From contig CANLRN010000002.1 in NCBI GenBank assembly GCA_947493495.1, positions 89,786 through 153,785 on the forward strand: DNA of 64,000 nt. The letters run 5' to 3'. The notes beneath the pieces were generated by a model. It saw nothing but the letters and a program-made list of their open reading frames with translations, was not told the DNA's origin and made no database searches. Positions 1 to 7,744 of the stretch are shown here, one piece after another. The DNA comes from an uncultured Aquimarina sp. GTDB taxonomy: Bacteria; Bacteroidota; Bacteroidia; Flavobacteriales; Flavobacteriaceae. How positions within the stretch are numbered: the stretch's first letter is position 1; each line of letters opens with the position of its first letter. Both the position numbers and the translations under genes were made by a program.

Positions 1-123
1 CTTATAGCGCTATGGTATACCCACTTCATTTGATAAAAAAGCATTATTAGAGATCTTGTATCTTGCGCGTATTCGATGCTATAATTTACGGGATTTAATA
101 TATTTGAAAAAAATTACATCATC

Positions 124-727
124 ATGAAAATCAAAAAAATTGACCCTAATCTACTCATAGCCCTAGGGGTTTTGATAGCAAGTTTTTCTGCTTTGTTTGT
201 ATATATGAAACAGGCATCAATTATGAGCAAGCAAACTGAAATTCTCTTGTAACAATCCAAAATGAGTGCCTGGCCTAGTTTGTCTATTGAACGATTAAGA
301 AGTGGTAGTAAAAGTTCAATTTCAGATCTATTTTTTTATTGACAACAAAGGCACAGGACCTGCTATTATAGAAGCTGTCGTAATTGATTATGATGGCTCT
401 CCTTTACAAAGTTGGGGTGATTTTATTGATAAAATTCCTAGTGCAGATAGTACTTTGAGTTCATCTAGTTACAATATTCATAAAAGAATTATCAAAGCTG
501 GAGAACGATATTTTCTTTATAAGCTGTCTGATGGTGAGAATAGTGATTCTTTTAACGATTCTTTGTATAAATACTCGGATAAAATCACCATGAAATTTTG
601 CTATAAATCAGTATACGATGAACATTGGATAGTTACTAGAAAGGGGTTTAAAACAGATCTAGAGGAGATAATTACAACAAAAATAGACCAATGTAATATC
701 CCAGCAGCATCTATGTTTAGAGAATAA
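124..727 (+). pseudogene. Broken single-TM conserved hypothetical protein (nonsense plus frameshift)
   Basis: Reading from the ATG at 124 gives a short N-terminus with one membrane helix (IALGVLIASFSALFVYM, about residues 12-28), then a TAA at 250-252. The same frame continues sensibly after this stop (QSKMSAWPSLSIERL), so the stop looks like a GAA-to-TAA change in what was EQSK. Near 304-315 the coding sense moves by one frame, into the frame that runs to 727 (NKGTGPAIIEAVVIDYDG). The reassembled product is about 200 residues: a membrane anchor followed by a periplasmic beta-rich domain, a layout I know from flavobacterial hypothetical proteins. The function is unknown. An ORF starting at GTG 302 would be only the tail of this gene and is unlikely to be a gene of its own. 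Confidence 0.7.
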
Positions 728-829
728 TTGGTATTAGGTTTTAAAATAGAATTACAGTAAATATTTTTTTAAGACCTAACAAAAAACACGTGTTTATGAT
801 TAAAAACTATATAGCCAATTTATTATCAA

Positions 830-860
830 GATCCCATAGGTTTTTAAAACCTGTGGGGTC
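830..860. repeat. Short intergenic palindrome (GGTTTT/AAAACC hairpin)
   Basis: The segment folds as an imperfect hairpin: GATCCCATAGGTTTT pairs with AAAACCTGTGGGGTC through a one-base loop, with G-T and mismatch tolerance. It is followed by TAACAAAAT, and a similar fragment, GACCTAACAAAA, lies just upstream at 773-784. Palindromes with a GACCC...GGGTC end are common between flavobacterial genes. It could be a dispersed repeat or a terminator for the broken gene at 124-727. Confidence 0.5.
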
Positions 861-942
861 TAACAAAATATCCAAAAACAAGGTTTTGATTTTTAGTAAT
901 TTATATCTGTATAGTTCATTTTTTTCTGTACTATAAAAGATT

Positions 943-1479
943 TTATAATTTCCGAATTTGATACAATTCACAAGATTTTAGTTCAGGAGAATTGACTAAT
1001 TTGGGATGATTGAAGTTTTTAATTCTTTGCATTCCAATTTTTTTCATCACTGCAATAGATTTTTTATTGATGCGAGAAGCTACTGAATAGATTTCTGTAA
1101 GATCCATGGTTTGGAAACCATATAATAGACAAGCCTTGGCTCCTTCAGTTGCATACCCATTACCCCAAGCAGATTTTTGTAATCTCCAGCCTATATCCAC
1201 AAATATTTTTAAATCAGGAAGATATGTTTGTTCACTAAGCCCTATAAATCCAATAAATTCTTGTGTTTTTAGTACATCTACCGCAAAATAACAGAATCCT
1301 CGCTTGGTATACATATGTTGCATACGGGATATAAATTTTCGGGTATCTTCTTCCGAGGGTTTAAAAGGGAAGAATTTCATCACCTGATCATCATTATTTA
1401 AGGTAGCCATTGGGGATAGGTCTTTGGTCTCCCAATTGCGAAAACCCAGACGCTCAGATTGGAATACATATGCATTCAT
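943..1479 (-). CDS. GNAT family N-acetyltransferase (RimJ/RimL-like)
   Basis: The 178-residue product has the order and length of RimJ/RimL-type GNAT enzymes, which acetylate protein N-termini or small amines using acetyl-CoA. The N-terminal strand SERLGFRNWETKDL is the usual opening of this subfamily. The acetyl-CoA loop is at residues 97-113 (GWRLQKSAWGNGYATEG), followed by the helix AKACLLYGF. NKKSIAVMKKIGM (138-150) is the typical C-terminal N-x-x-S-x-x-x-x-x-K-x-G-M segment. The substrate cannot be inferred. The gene stands alone, 45 bp downstream of the end of the next minus-strand gene, so it may be read through from it. No signal peptide or membrane segment is visible; it should be cytoplasmic. 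Confidence 0.85.
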   Translation of the reverse strand: MNAYVFQSERLGFRNWETKDLSPMATLNNDDQVMKFFPFKPSEEDTRKFISRMQHMYTKRGFCYFAVDVLKTQEFIGFIGLSEQTYLPDLKIFVDIGWRLQKSAWGNGYATEGAKACLLYGFQTMDLTEIYSVASRINKKSIAVMKKIGMQRIKNFNHPKLVNSPELKSCELYQIRKL

Positions 1480-1524
1480 AAGCAGGCACTAAACATTTTG
1501 TTGTTTACATCAAACTAGCCTAAA

Positions 1525-3117
1525 CTAATTTTCTTCCATTTCAAAGGTAATACTCTCATATGCCCCAATATCGGGCATCATTGCATTTCTCATAGTGCCT
1601 ATGATATCGACCCCAGAGGTAGGAGTAGAGGCTTTGCCATTAGCAACAGATTCTTCTCCAATATTTAACATATTCTCAGACGGATCTTTAAAATTGGCAT
1701 CTTCATTAATAGTATTATTTGTAGAAATAATACTATTTTCATATAAAGATGTATTGTCGAAATCATACAATGGATCGTCTATAAACTGATCATTAAAATC
1801 ATTAAATCGGATCAAACTATTCTTAAAATTGTAATTAAAAACAATACCATCACGTTCCACTTGTTCGATCCCCAATTCTAAACCCTCATTGCCATCAATA
1901 ATACAATTGGTAAAATTAGCTGCTACCAAATCAGTAACCAATACTTGATCAATACCACCGTTATCATCAGGTACAACAAAAAAATTATTTATAATAACCG
2001 AAGGTGTATCTCTAAAACTAGAATTCCAGAAATTGGCAAATGTACAATGATTAAAATTATAAGTTCCTCCGAAGGAACAAAGTAAAGAAGCAATACCAGA
2101 GTTATTAATGACTACATTTTCTCCAGCAATATTTGCTGTTCTTGCTAAAATACCATAGGCTACATTATTATAGAGTTGTGTATTCGTAATAGTTAGTGTT
2201 GGATCAGTACCTCCGTCATTAGAATCCATCAAAATACCAACAGTTCCATTTTTTATAGTAGCGTGATTAAAAACATGCCCAGTACTACCAGCCGTAAGCC
2301 ATATGAACCCCCATTGACCAGCAATATCACTGAACCCAGGTTCTAGTCGATCCCCTTCGAAAATCACTTCATTTTCCATTTTTTCTGGATCAGTACTCAG
2401 TTCGCCGTTGACTAATAAAGTCGCATTATTAGAAGCAATAATACCTGATCCTTCATGAAAATGTATTCTAGCACCTGCTTCTATAGTCAATGTCTTATCG
2501 GGAGGAATAGCCGCAAATCCATAGATGACATAGGGTTTTTCATTAGTAAATGTAAGTTCATCATCTTCTAAGAAAAAGCCTTCTATTCTAATTTCTTGCA
2601 TGTCATCATCTTCCCCTATTAATAGCGTTTCTACTTCGCCAGTCATATCATTCCTATCAGGAAACAAAAACACAGCGTCCCTTACTAATGTGACTAAATC
2701 TATATCTTGCTCACTTCCATTGGGATCAAATAAGACACGATCTGTATATAAGAATTCAACATCTCCAGTTTGTTGCACAATATCTGTAGTGGTTTCTACA
2801 AACACAAAAATACTATCCTTAGCTAATACCTGTATATTTTCAAAAGATTTTCCAGGAATGCCATCCACATTCAGGCGGTAATTAGAATTTTCACCTCTCT
2901 CCAATGAGATATTGGGTATAGTTAGATCATCATCAGATCTGTTGTACACTTTAAAGCTATAAGTACTAGAACCAATATTAGTAAATACAGTGTCTAGAAA
3001 TAGTGTGTCAGTAGAGAATTGCAAATTTCCAGTACTTGGACTAGAGTCAAAATCCTTACGACAGGAACTCCATAGAATGATAATTATAAGAAATAATATA
3101 GTAGATAAATAGCGCAT
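1525..3117 (-). CDS. Lipoprotein with right-handed beta-helix repeats
   Basis: The 530-residue product begins with a lipoprotein signal peptide ending in the lipobox WSSC (Cys19), so it should be lipid-anchored in the envelope. Residues of about 25-110 resemble an Ig-like beta-sandwich (DTLFLDTVFTNIGSSTYSFKVYN). From roughly 200 onward there are short strand repeats with Asn/Gly turns (ATIKNGTVGILMDSN, YNNVAYGILARTANIAGENVV), as expected of a parallel beta-helix. Long conserved proteins of this build are common in flavobacteria but have no assigned role. The end (MMPDIGAYE) matches the DIGA-E ending seen in choice-of-anchor and pectate-lyase-like beta-helix proteins. No catalytic residues are recognisable. 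It is divergent from lpd, with about 245 bp of shared upstream DNA. Confidence 0.75.
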   Translation of the reverse strand: MRYLSTILFLIIIILWSSCRKDFDSSPSTGNLQFSTDTLFLDTVFTNIGSSTYSFKVYNRSDDDLTIPNISLERGENSNYRLNVDGIPGKSFENIQVLAKDSIFVFVETTTDIVQQTGDVEFLYTDRVLFDPNGSEQDIDLVTLVRDAVFLFPDRNDMTGEVETLLIGEDDDMQEIRIEGFFLEDDELTFTNEKPYVIYGFAAIPPDKTLTIEAGARIHFHEGSGIIASNNATLLVNGELSTDPEKMENEVIFEGDRLEPGFSDIAGQWGFIWLTAGSTGHVFNHATIKNGTVGILMDSNDGGTDPTLTITNTQLYNNVAYGILARTANIAGENVVINNSGIASLLCSFGGTYNFNHCTFANFWNSSFRDTPSVIINNFFVVPDDNGGIDQVLVTDLVAANFTNCIIDGNEGLELGIEQVERDGIVFNYNFKNSLIRFNDFNDQFIDDPLYDFDNTSLYENSIISTNNTINEDANFKDPSENMLNIGEESVANGKASTPTSGVDIIGTMRNAMMPDIGAYESITFEMEEN

Positions 3118-3287
3118 TCTTTTTTTTAATTTTAGTATAAGATAAAACCAATATACTACAAGTAATTTGATTTATTCCTTGATATCGTATTTTGGACAAT
3201 AAAAATATAACTTTTAATGAGTAGGAATATTGCTTTGTTAATAAAAATTTGGCAAGATCATCCCTTCTGTAAGAAGTAAAACATTTG

Positions 3288-3295
3288 TACATTTG
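3288..3295 (+). promoter_or_regulatory. Candidate -7 element (TACATTTG) upstream of lpd
   Basis: TACATTTG matches the Bacteroidota -7 consensus TAnnTTTG. No clean TTG lies about 19 nt upstream, so only half of the promoter is supported. It would give a leader of about 60 nt before the lpd ATG at 3363. Confidence 0.35.
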
Positions 3296-3362
3296 CTGAT
3301 ATCCATTAATAAGATGGAGTGTATTTTGCACATTATTTTTTAATACCAATGAATAATCTCTT

Positions 3363-4769
3363 ATGAGTATATATGATGTAGCCGTAATTGGCTCTGGACC
3401 TGGTGGGTATGTTGCGGCAATTCGCTGTGCACAGCTAGGTATGAAAACTGCAATAATCGAAAAATATTCAACACTAGGCGGGACTTGTCTTAATGTAGGC
3501 TGTATTCCTAGTAAAGCATTATTAGATTCTTCTCATCATTATGAGCATGCGATCAAACATTTTGCAGATCACGGAATTGAAATTCCTGGAGACGTAAAGA
3601 TCAATTTAGAAAAAATGATAGCCCGTAAACAAACGGTAGTTGATCAAACCTGTGATGGCGTAAGTTTTTTAATGAAAAAAAATAAAATTGATGTTTTTGA
3701 AGGGGTTGGATCATTTAAAGATGCGACACATATCAATATTACCAAAGCTACAGGCGATATAGAAATCATCGAAGCGAAAAATACAATTATAGCAACTGGA
3801 TCTAAACCCTCTGGGCTACCATTTATAAAAATTGATAAGAAAAGAGTAATCTCTTCTACTGAAGCATTACAACTAAAAGAAGTGCCTAAACACTTAGTAA
3901 TCATTGGAGGAGGTGTTATAGGTTTAGAATTAGGGCAAGTATATCGTAGATTAGGAGCAGAAGTTTCTGTCATAGAATATATGGATAGAATTATTTGCGG
4001 TATGGATAAATCTCTTTCTAGAGAGTTGCAAAAAGCGATGAAAAAACAGGGAGTAAAGTTTTATACTTCACATACGGTTACAGCAGTAAAAGCAACTGCT
4101 AAGCAAGTAACTGTTACAGCAGATGACAAGAAAGGAAACCCAGTAGAATTCAAAGGAGATTATTGTCTAGCAGCAGTAGGTCGTCGACCATATACAGATG
4201 GATTAAACGCTGAAGCCGCAGGAGTAAAACTTACCGATAAGGGGCGGGTAGATGTTAATGATCATCTACAGACATCTGTATCTAATATTTATGCAATAGG
4301 CGATGTAATTGAAGGAACGATGTTAGCTCATAAAGCAGAGGAAGAAGGGGTTTTTGTAGCAGAAACACTAGCTGGACAGAAACCTCATATCGATTATAAT
4401 TTAATTCCAGGAGTTGTATATACTTGGCCAGAGGTTGCAGCAGTAGGTAAAACTGAAGAAGAATTAAAAGAAGCAGGAGTAGCTTACAAATCTGGACAGT
4501 TTCCGTTTAGGGCACTAGGTAGATCTCGTGCCAGTGCAGATTTGGATGGTTTTGTAAAAATATTAGCAGACGAAAAAACAGATGAGATTCTAGGAGTTCA
4601 TATGATTGGAGCACGGTGTGCCGATTTAATCGCAGAAGCAGTTATTGCTATGGAGTACAGAGCCTCAGCAGAAGATATCAGTAGGATGTCACACGCACAT
4701 CCAACCTTTACCGAAGCTATTAAAGAAGCTGCTCTAGCAGCTACAGCAAATAGACCTTTACATATGTAA
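3363..4769 (+). CDS. lpdA: Dihydrolipoyl dehydrogenase (E3)
   Basis: This FAD flavoprotein reoxidises dihydrolipoamide with NAD+ and is the E3 subunit of 2-oxo acid dehydrogenase and glycine cleavage complexes. The 468 residues are full length. FAD-binding GSGPGG is at 10-15, the redox disulfide CLNVGC is at Cys42/Cys47, and a second Rossmann motif GGGVIGLELG is near 182. The FAD segment IYAIGDVIEGTMLAHKAEEEG follows. The catalytic dyad in HPTFTE is His446/Glu451, at the C-terminus. No E1 or E2 gene is adjacent, so it probably serves several complexes from a separate locus. A strong hairpin lies 70 bp downstream. Confidence 0.97.
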   Translation: MSIYDVAVIGSGPGGYVAAIRCAQLGMKTAIIEKYSTLGGTCLNVGCIPSKALLDSSHHYEHAIKHFADHGIEIPGDVKINLEKMIARKQTVVDQTCDGVSFLMKKNKIDVFEGVGSFKDATHINITKATGDIEIIEAKNTIIATGSKPSGLPFIKIDKKRVISSTEALQLKEVPKHLVIIGGGVIGLELGQVYRRLGAEVSVIEYMDRIICGMDKSLSRELQKAMKKQGVKFYTSHTVTAVKATAKQVTVTADDKKGNPVEFKGDYCLAAVGRRPYTDGLNAEAAGVKLTDKGRVDVNDHLQTSVSNIYAIGDVIEGTMLAHKAEEEGVFVAETLAGQKPHIDYNLIPGVVYTWPEVAAVGKTEEELKEAGVAYKSGQFPFRALGRSRASADLDGFVKILADEKTDEILGVHMIGARCADLIAEAVIAMEYRASAEDISRMSHAHPTFTEAIKEAALAATANRPLHM

Positions 4770-4836
4770 GAGTAAGAGAGGCTTTTCTAGTTTCGAGAGA
4801 CTCCAAAACATATAAAGAGTAGAAATTTCTTATAAT

Positions 4837-4880
4837 AAAATGATCTTGACTTTTTTCTTAAATAAAGTTAAGATCATTTT
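4837..4880 (+). terminator. Terminator-like hairpin after lpd
   Basis: AAAATGATCTTGACTTT (4837-4853) pairs with AAAGTTAAGATCATTTT (4864-4880), a 17-bp stem with one G-T pair and a 10-nt loop. The stem ends in T residues on both strands, so it could work as a rho-independent terminator for lpd. Confidence 0.65.
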
Positions 4881-4884
4881 ACTT

Positions 4885-5203
4885 TTAACCCAGTTTATCA
4901 ATGTCGTTAAGTTAAGCTCAAAAAACATCTATTTTGTCACACTCAGCCTGTCGAAGTGGAATCAAAAACGAAAGTTAAGATGGTTTTCAATAAGCTCAGA
5001 CTGACAATGAAAAAGCTTAACTTAAAAAAGACATTGCCCAGTTTATACATTAAGACTTCGTTATGAGGCTTTCAAATACCATAAACACTTATGTTTTCTT
5101 GATATTAGCATAGCTACGGTTACATTAAAAAACATAGTAAAACGGTAGTGTTTGCAGTAGTTGGAAGACGTAATAGATTTTTTAATGCATAAACTGAGTT
5201 TAA
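4885..5203. repeat. Large palindromic element, interrupted by a MITE-like insertion
   Basis: The left end TTAACCCAGTTTATACATTAA (with the inner insertion removed) is the imperfect inverse of the right end TTAATGCATAAACTGAGTTTAA. The similarity continues inward: AAATACCATAAACACTT pairs with the segment around GGTAGTGTTTGCAGTAGTT. Without the 138-bp insertion and one copy of the duplicated target, the element is about 171 bp. It encodes no protein. It looks like a non-autonomous palindromic element or a degenerate MITE. Confidence 0.6.
4899..5036. mobile_element. 138-bp MITE-like element with inverted ends and 10-bp target duplication
   Basis: The left end is CAATGTCGTTAAGTTAAGCT and the right end, read inward, is CAATGTCTTTTTTAAGTTAAGCT, so the ends are inverted repeats with one small insertion. 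Both arms also carry a diverged TGTCA..CTCAGCCTGTCGAAG-type core in opposite orientation, so the whole element is a loose palindrome. It is flanked by the identical 10-bp direct repeats CCCAGTTTAT at 4889-4898 and 5037-5046, which look like a target-site duplication. No transposase is encoded, so it would have to be moved in trans. Half of a second copy lies at 22821-22869. Confidence 0.7.
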
Positions 5204-5245
5204 CTCTATTCTACATAAACAACCTACCATTAAGTTTGCAATAGA

Positions 5246-5414
5246 ATAATACGATTTACGAATAAAAATTTCGCATCTAATGACATTCTTTTTCTACTAT
5301 ATTTTCTTCATAAAATTAAACAATAGCTATGGCTATTCTTTAATTTGATTCATCAATCTAACGAAAAATCCTTGCCATTATTTTTACGAAATTCTCATCC
5401 GTAAATCGTATAAT
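5246..5414. repeat. Long imperfect palindrome, about 170 bp
   Basis: ATACGATTTACG (5249-5260) is the exact inverse of CGTAAATCGTAT (5400-5411), and pairing continues inward (AATTTCG against CGAAATT). The centre, 5313-5346, is almost perfectly self-complementary around CAATAGCTATGGCTATTC. The sequence differs from the two elements at 4885-5203. It holds no ORF and could form a cruciform or a long RNA hairpin. Confidence 0.65.
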
Positions 5415-5441
5415 TAGTTATACACAAAATTATTAGAATAC

Positions 5442-5477
5442 AAAGAACTCCTTTTTTTAAAGGAGTTCTTTTTTTGC
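5442..5477 (+). terminator. Strong intrinsic terminator without an obvious gene
   Basis: AAAGAACTCCT (5442-5452) pairs perfectly with AGGAGTTCTTT (5461-5471), and seven T residues follow in total at the 3' side. The nearest upstream gene, lpd, ends 670 bp away and already has its own hairpin, so this may end an unannotated transcript. The remaining sequence, 5478-5710, contains no feature I can name before the reductase start. Confidence 0.7.
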
Positions 5478-5710
5478 TTTTTACCACATGTATTGTTTTT
5501 TGATTGAAGCGAAAAATACCATTTTTGCAGCCAATTGTAAAACCTTACATGAGCTCTGTATATAACAATTTAGGTTTTAGTGTACAGGATACTTCAATAG
5601 TAAAGGTCTTGTTTTTAATGAGTTAAGCTTTGAAGTGTAATTAGTGCTACTAAGATTTTTTTATTGTAATAAATTAGATTAGATTTTGACATCCAAAAAG
5701 ATATGTTAGT

Positions 5711-6727
5711 ATGCAAATTAATGATAAAACAGTAATTAAAGACTATTATGCATCTCCAGAGCGGTATGATGCTATGAAGTACAATCGATCTGGAAAAAGC
5801 GGAGTGCTTTTACCAGCAATTTCTTTAGGTTTATGGCATAATTTTGGTTCGGTGGATAGTTCTCATACTGCTAGAAAAATTCTTAGAACAGCTTTTGATC
5901 TAGGGATTACTCATTTTGATTTAGCTAATAATTATGGGCCGTCTTATGGTTCTGCCGAAGAAAATTTTGGTACCCTTTTTAAAAAAGATTTTAAAAATTA
6001 TCGAGACGAGCTATTTATCGCTACTAAAGCAGGGTATGATATGTGGCCTGGGCCTTATGGTAATTGGGGATCCAGAAAATATTTAACAGCTAGTTTGGAT
6101 CAAAGTCTGAAGCGTATGGGACTAGAGTATGTAGATATCTTTTACCATCACAGACCAGATCCAGAAACACCATTAGAAGAAACTATGGTTGCTCTATCAG
6201 ATATTGTACGTCAAGGTAAAGCACTATACGTAGGGATTTCTAATTATCAGCCACAAGAAACAGCAGCAGCGGCTAAACTATTAAAAGAATTACGAGTACC
6301 ATTTATTCTACATCAAGCGAGATATTCTATTTTTGATCGATGGGTAGAAGATGGATTGTTGGATACTTTATCAGATCAGGGAGTAGGGTGTATTGCATTT
6401 TCACCCTTGGCGCAAGGAATGCTTACTGATAAATATCTAAATGGTATTCCAGCCGATTCTCGTGTAGCAAAGAATTTTACGTATTTGGATAAAAATCAAT
6501 TGCAAGAAAAGCTTGAAAAAATTCGAGAATTGGCTAATATAGCTGATCAGCGAGGACAAAAACTATCACAGATGGCAATAGCTTGGTTGCTCAGACAAGA
6601 GCAGATCAGTTCAGTTCTTATAGGAGCAAGTTCTCCAGATCAACTACGGGAAAATGTAAAAGCACTCGATCAACTTAAGTTTTCTGATGAAGAGCTAAAG
6701 CTGATCGATTCGCTAAGTACTTCTTAG
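5711..6727 (+). CDS. Aldo/keto reductase, YghZ (Gpr) type
   Basis: This NADPH-dependent reductase belongs to the AKR14/YghZ group, whose E. coli member reduces L-glyceraldehyde 3-phosphate and methylglyoxal. The 338-residue length and the opening YDAMKYNRSGKSGVLLPAIS, followed by LGLWHNFG, are characteristic. The catalytic tetrad reads Asp70 and Tyr75 (FDLANNYG), Lys106 (ATKAGYDMWPGPYG) and His147 (DIFYHHRPD). The C-terminal VLIGASSPDQLREN is the cofactor phosphate-binding segment. It is a single cytoplasmic gene, preceded by the palindrome-rich intergenic region and followed by a convergent small gene. The true substrate cannot be read from sequence; detoxification of aldehydes is an inference. 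Confidence 0.92.
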   Translation: MQINDKTVIKDYYASPERYDAMKYNRSGKSGVLLPAISLGLWHNFGSVDSSHTARKILRTAFDLGITHFDLANNYGPSYGSAEENFGTLFKKDFKNYRDELFIATKAGYDMWPGPYGNWGSRKYLTASLDQSLKRMGLEYVDIFYHHRPDPETPLEETMVALSDIVRQGKALYVGISNYQPQETAAAAKLLKELRVPFILHQARYSIFDRWVEDGLLDTLSDQGVGCIAFSPLAQGMLTDKYLNGIPADSRVAKNFTYLDKNQLQEKLEKIRELANIADQRGQKLSQMAIAWLLRQEQISSVLIGASSPDQLRENVKALDQLKFSDEELKLIDSLSTS

Positions 6728-6813
6728 CTATTAATGTTTGGGATAAACCACATTCTTGAGGGTATAAGAATAAGTTTCTGTTATGCTATTCAAAAATAGG
6801 TTTTAGAGACTAT

Positions 6814-7053
6814 TTAACTTTTATGCGATCCATCGCAATAAGGAGGATTTTTTGTCAATTTACAGGTGCACAAATATGCTTCTTTAGCTTCTGATACACT
6901 AAACCGCATAGAAGGAGTGGCATTAGCAGCTTTGTGAGATCCATCACAAAATGGTTGATTATCACTGTGACCACAGGTACACCAAGAATAGTTTTTATCA
7001 GCTTCTAATTGACAGGCAACAGGTGCATCACCACCTCTTTTATTATTTTCCAT
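6814..7053 (-). CDS. CDGSH iron-sulfur domain protein with two domains
   Basis: The 79-residue protein has two C-x-C-x8-C-x3-H CDGSH motifs, each expected to bind a 2Fe-2S cluster through three Cys and one His. The first is Cys25, Cys27, Cys36, His40 (WCTCGHSDNQPFCDGSH); the second is Cys62, Cys64, Cys73, His77 (LCTCKLTKNPPYCDGSH). The paired arrangement is that of the bacterial two-domain mitoNEET-like family, whose role in redox or cluster transfer is not settled. There is no signal peptide; it should be cytoplasmic. It is a monocistronic gene, convergent with the aldo/keto reductase. Confidence 0.93.
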   Translation of the reverse strand: MENNKRGGDAPVACQLEADKNYSWCTCGHSDNQPFCDGSHKAANATPSMRFSVSEAKEAYLCTCKLTKNPPYCDGSHKS

Positions 7054-7236
7054 AGATTTTATTTTTTTCTAAAAGTATTAAATCAAACTTTAAGATTCAT
7101 TCTAAATATATGCCCTCATACTATCAGAATACCATGTATACTTTGAATTCTAAATTCTAAATTTGAGTCATTAATAAGCAACCTTATTAATATTTATCCA
7201 TCTATAAAGAACAAATCAAATCTTAATATGTAGCAT

Positions 7237-7698
7237 ATGAACAATTTATTAATGATCATAGGTGTTGGATGTCTACTAGCACTCAATTCCTGTTCAGAAG
7301 AAAACGTAAATAGAACGGATTCATCTTTTAAATTATCAGATCAAGAAACTACCACAGTATGGAAACTAGTGATGATGTCAGGAAGTGTCGCAGGGATTCC
7401 GCCAGCTACAGGAAATGATATGGAATGGCAAGAAAAGTATATATTGAATCCAGACAAAACTTTTATAAAATCCAGAACGATAAAAAGTAATTCTTTTGAA
7501 GAAAATGGGACCTATACCAAACTTACCTTATCCGATGGTACTTATCTAGAGTTTAGCTATCCTTCAGAAAATGATTTGATAGGTAATTGTACTTCTGATA
7601 CAAAAGAGTTACTAAAACTAGAAGAGAATGATACCAAATTAGTTGGTACTTGGTGGGCTTGTGATGGGCCTGGGTTATTCTATGAAAAAGAGTTGTAG
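7237..7698 (+). CDS. Small lipoprotein, lipocalin-like
   Basis: The 153-residue product starts with a lipoprotein signal and lipobox LNSC (Cys19). The rest is a compact beta-strand protein: TVWKLVMMSGSVAG, then KYILNPDKTFIKSRT, ENGTYTKLTLSDGTYLEFSY and KLVGTWWACDGPGLFYEK. The pattern of W-K-L, DGTF-like strand and a late W resembles the small lipocalin-like lipoproteins common in this family, with no known function. Two Cys (in NCTSD and WACDG) could form a disulfide. The gene is solitary and convergent with the next minus-strand gene, 46 bp away. Confidence 0.75.
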   Translation: MNNLLMIIGVGCLLALNSCSEENVNRTDSSFKLSDQETTTVWKLVMMSGSVAGIPPATGNDMEWQEKYILNPDKTFIKSRTIKSNSFEENGTYTKLTLSDGTYLEFSYPSENDLIGNCTSDTKELLKLEENDTKLVGTWWACDGPGLFYEKEL

Positions 7699-7744
7699 GG
7701 TTCTCAATTCTTTTCATAAAAGATGTTTTATAGTTAATTTCGTA

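Noticed and set aside
3056..3349. Minus-strand ORF of 97 codons overlapping the lipoprotein start
   Set aside because: It is out of frame with the lipoprotein, has no family signature, and lies in AT-rich promoter DNA.
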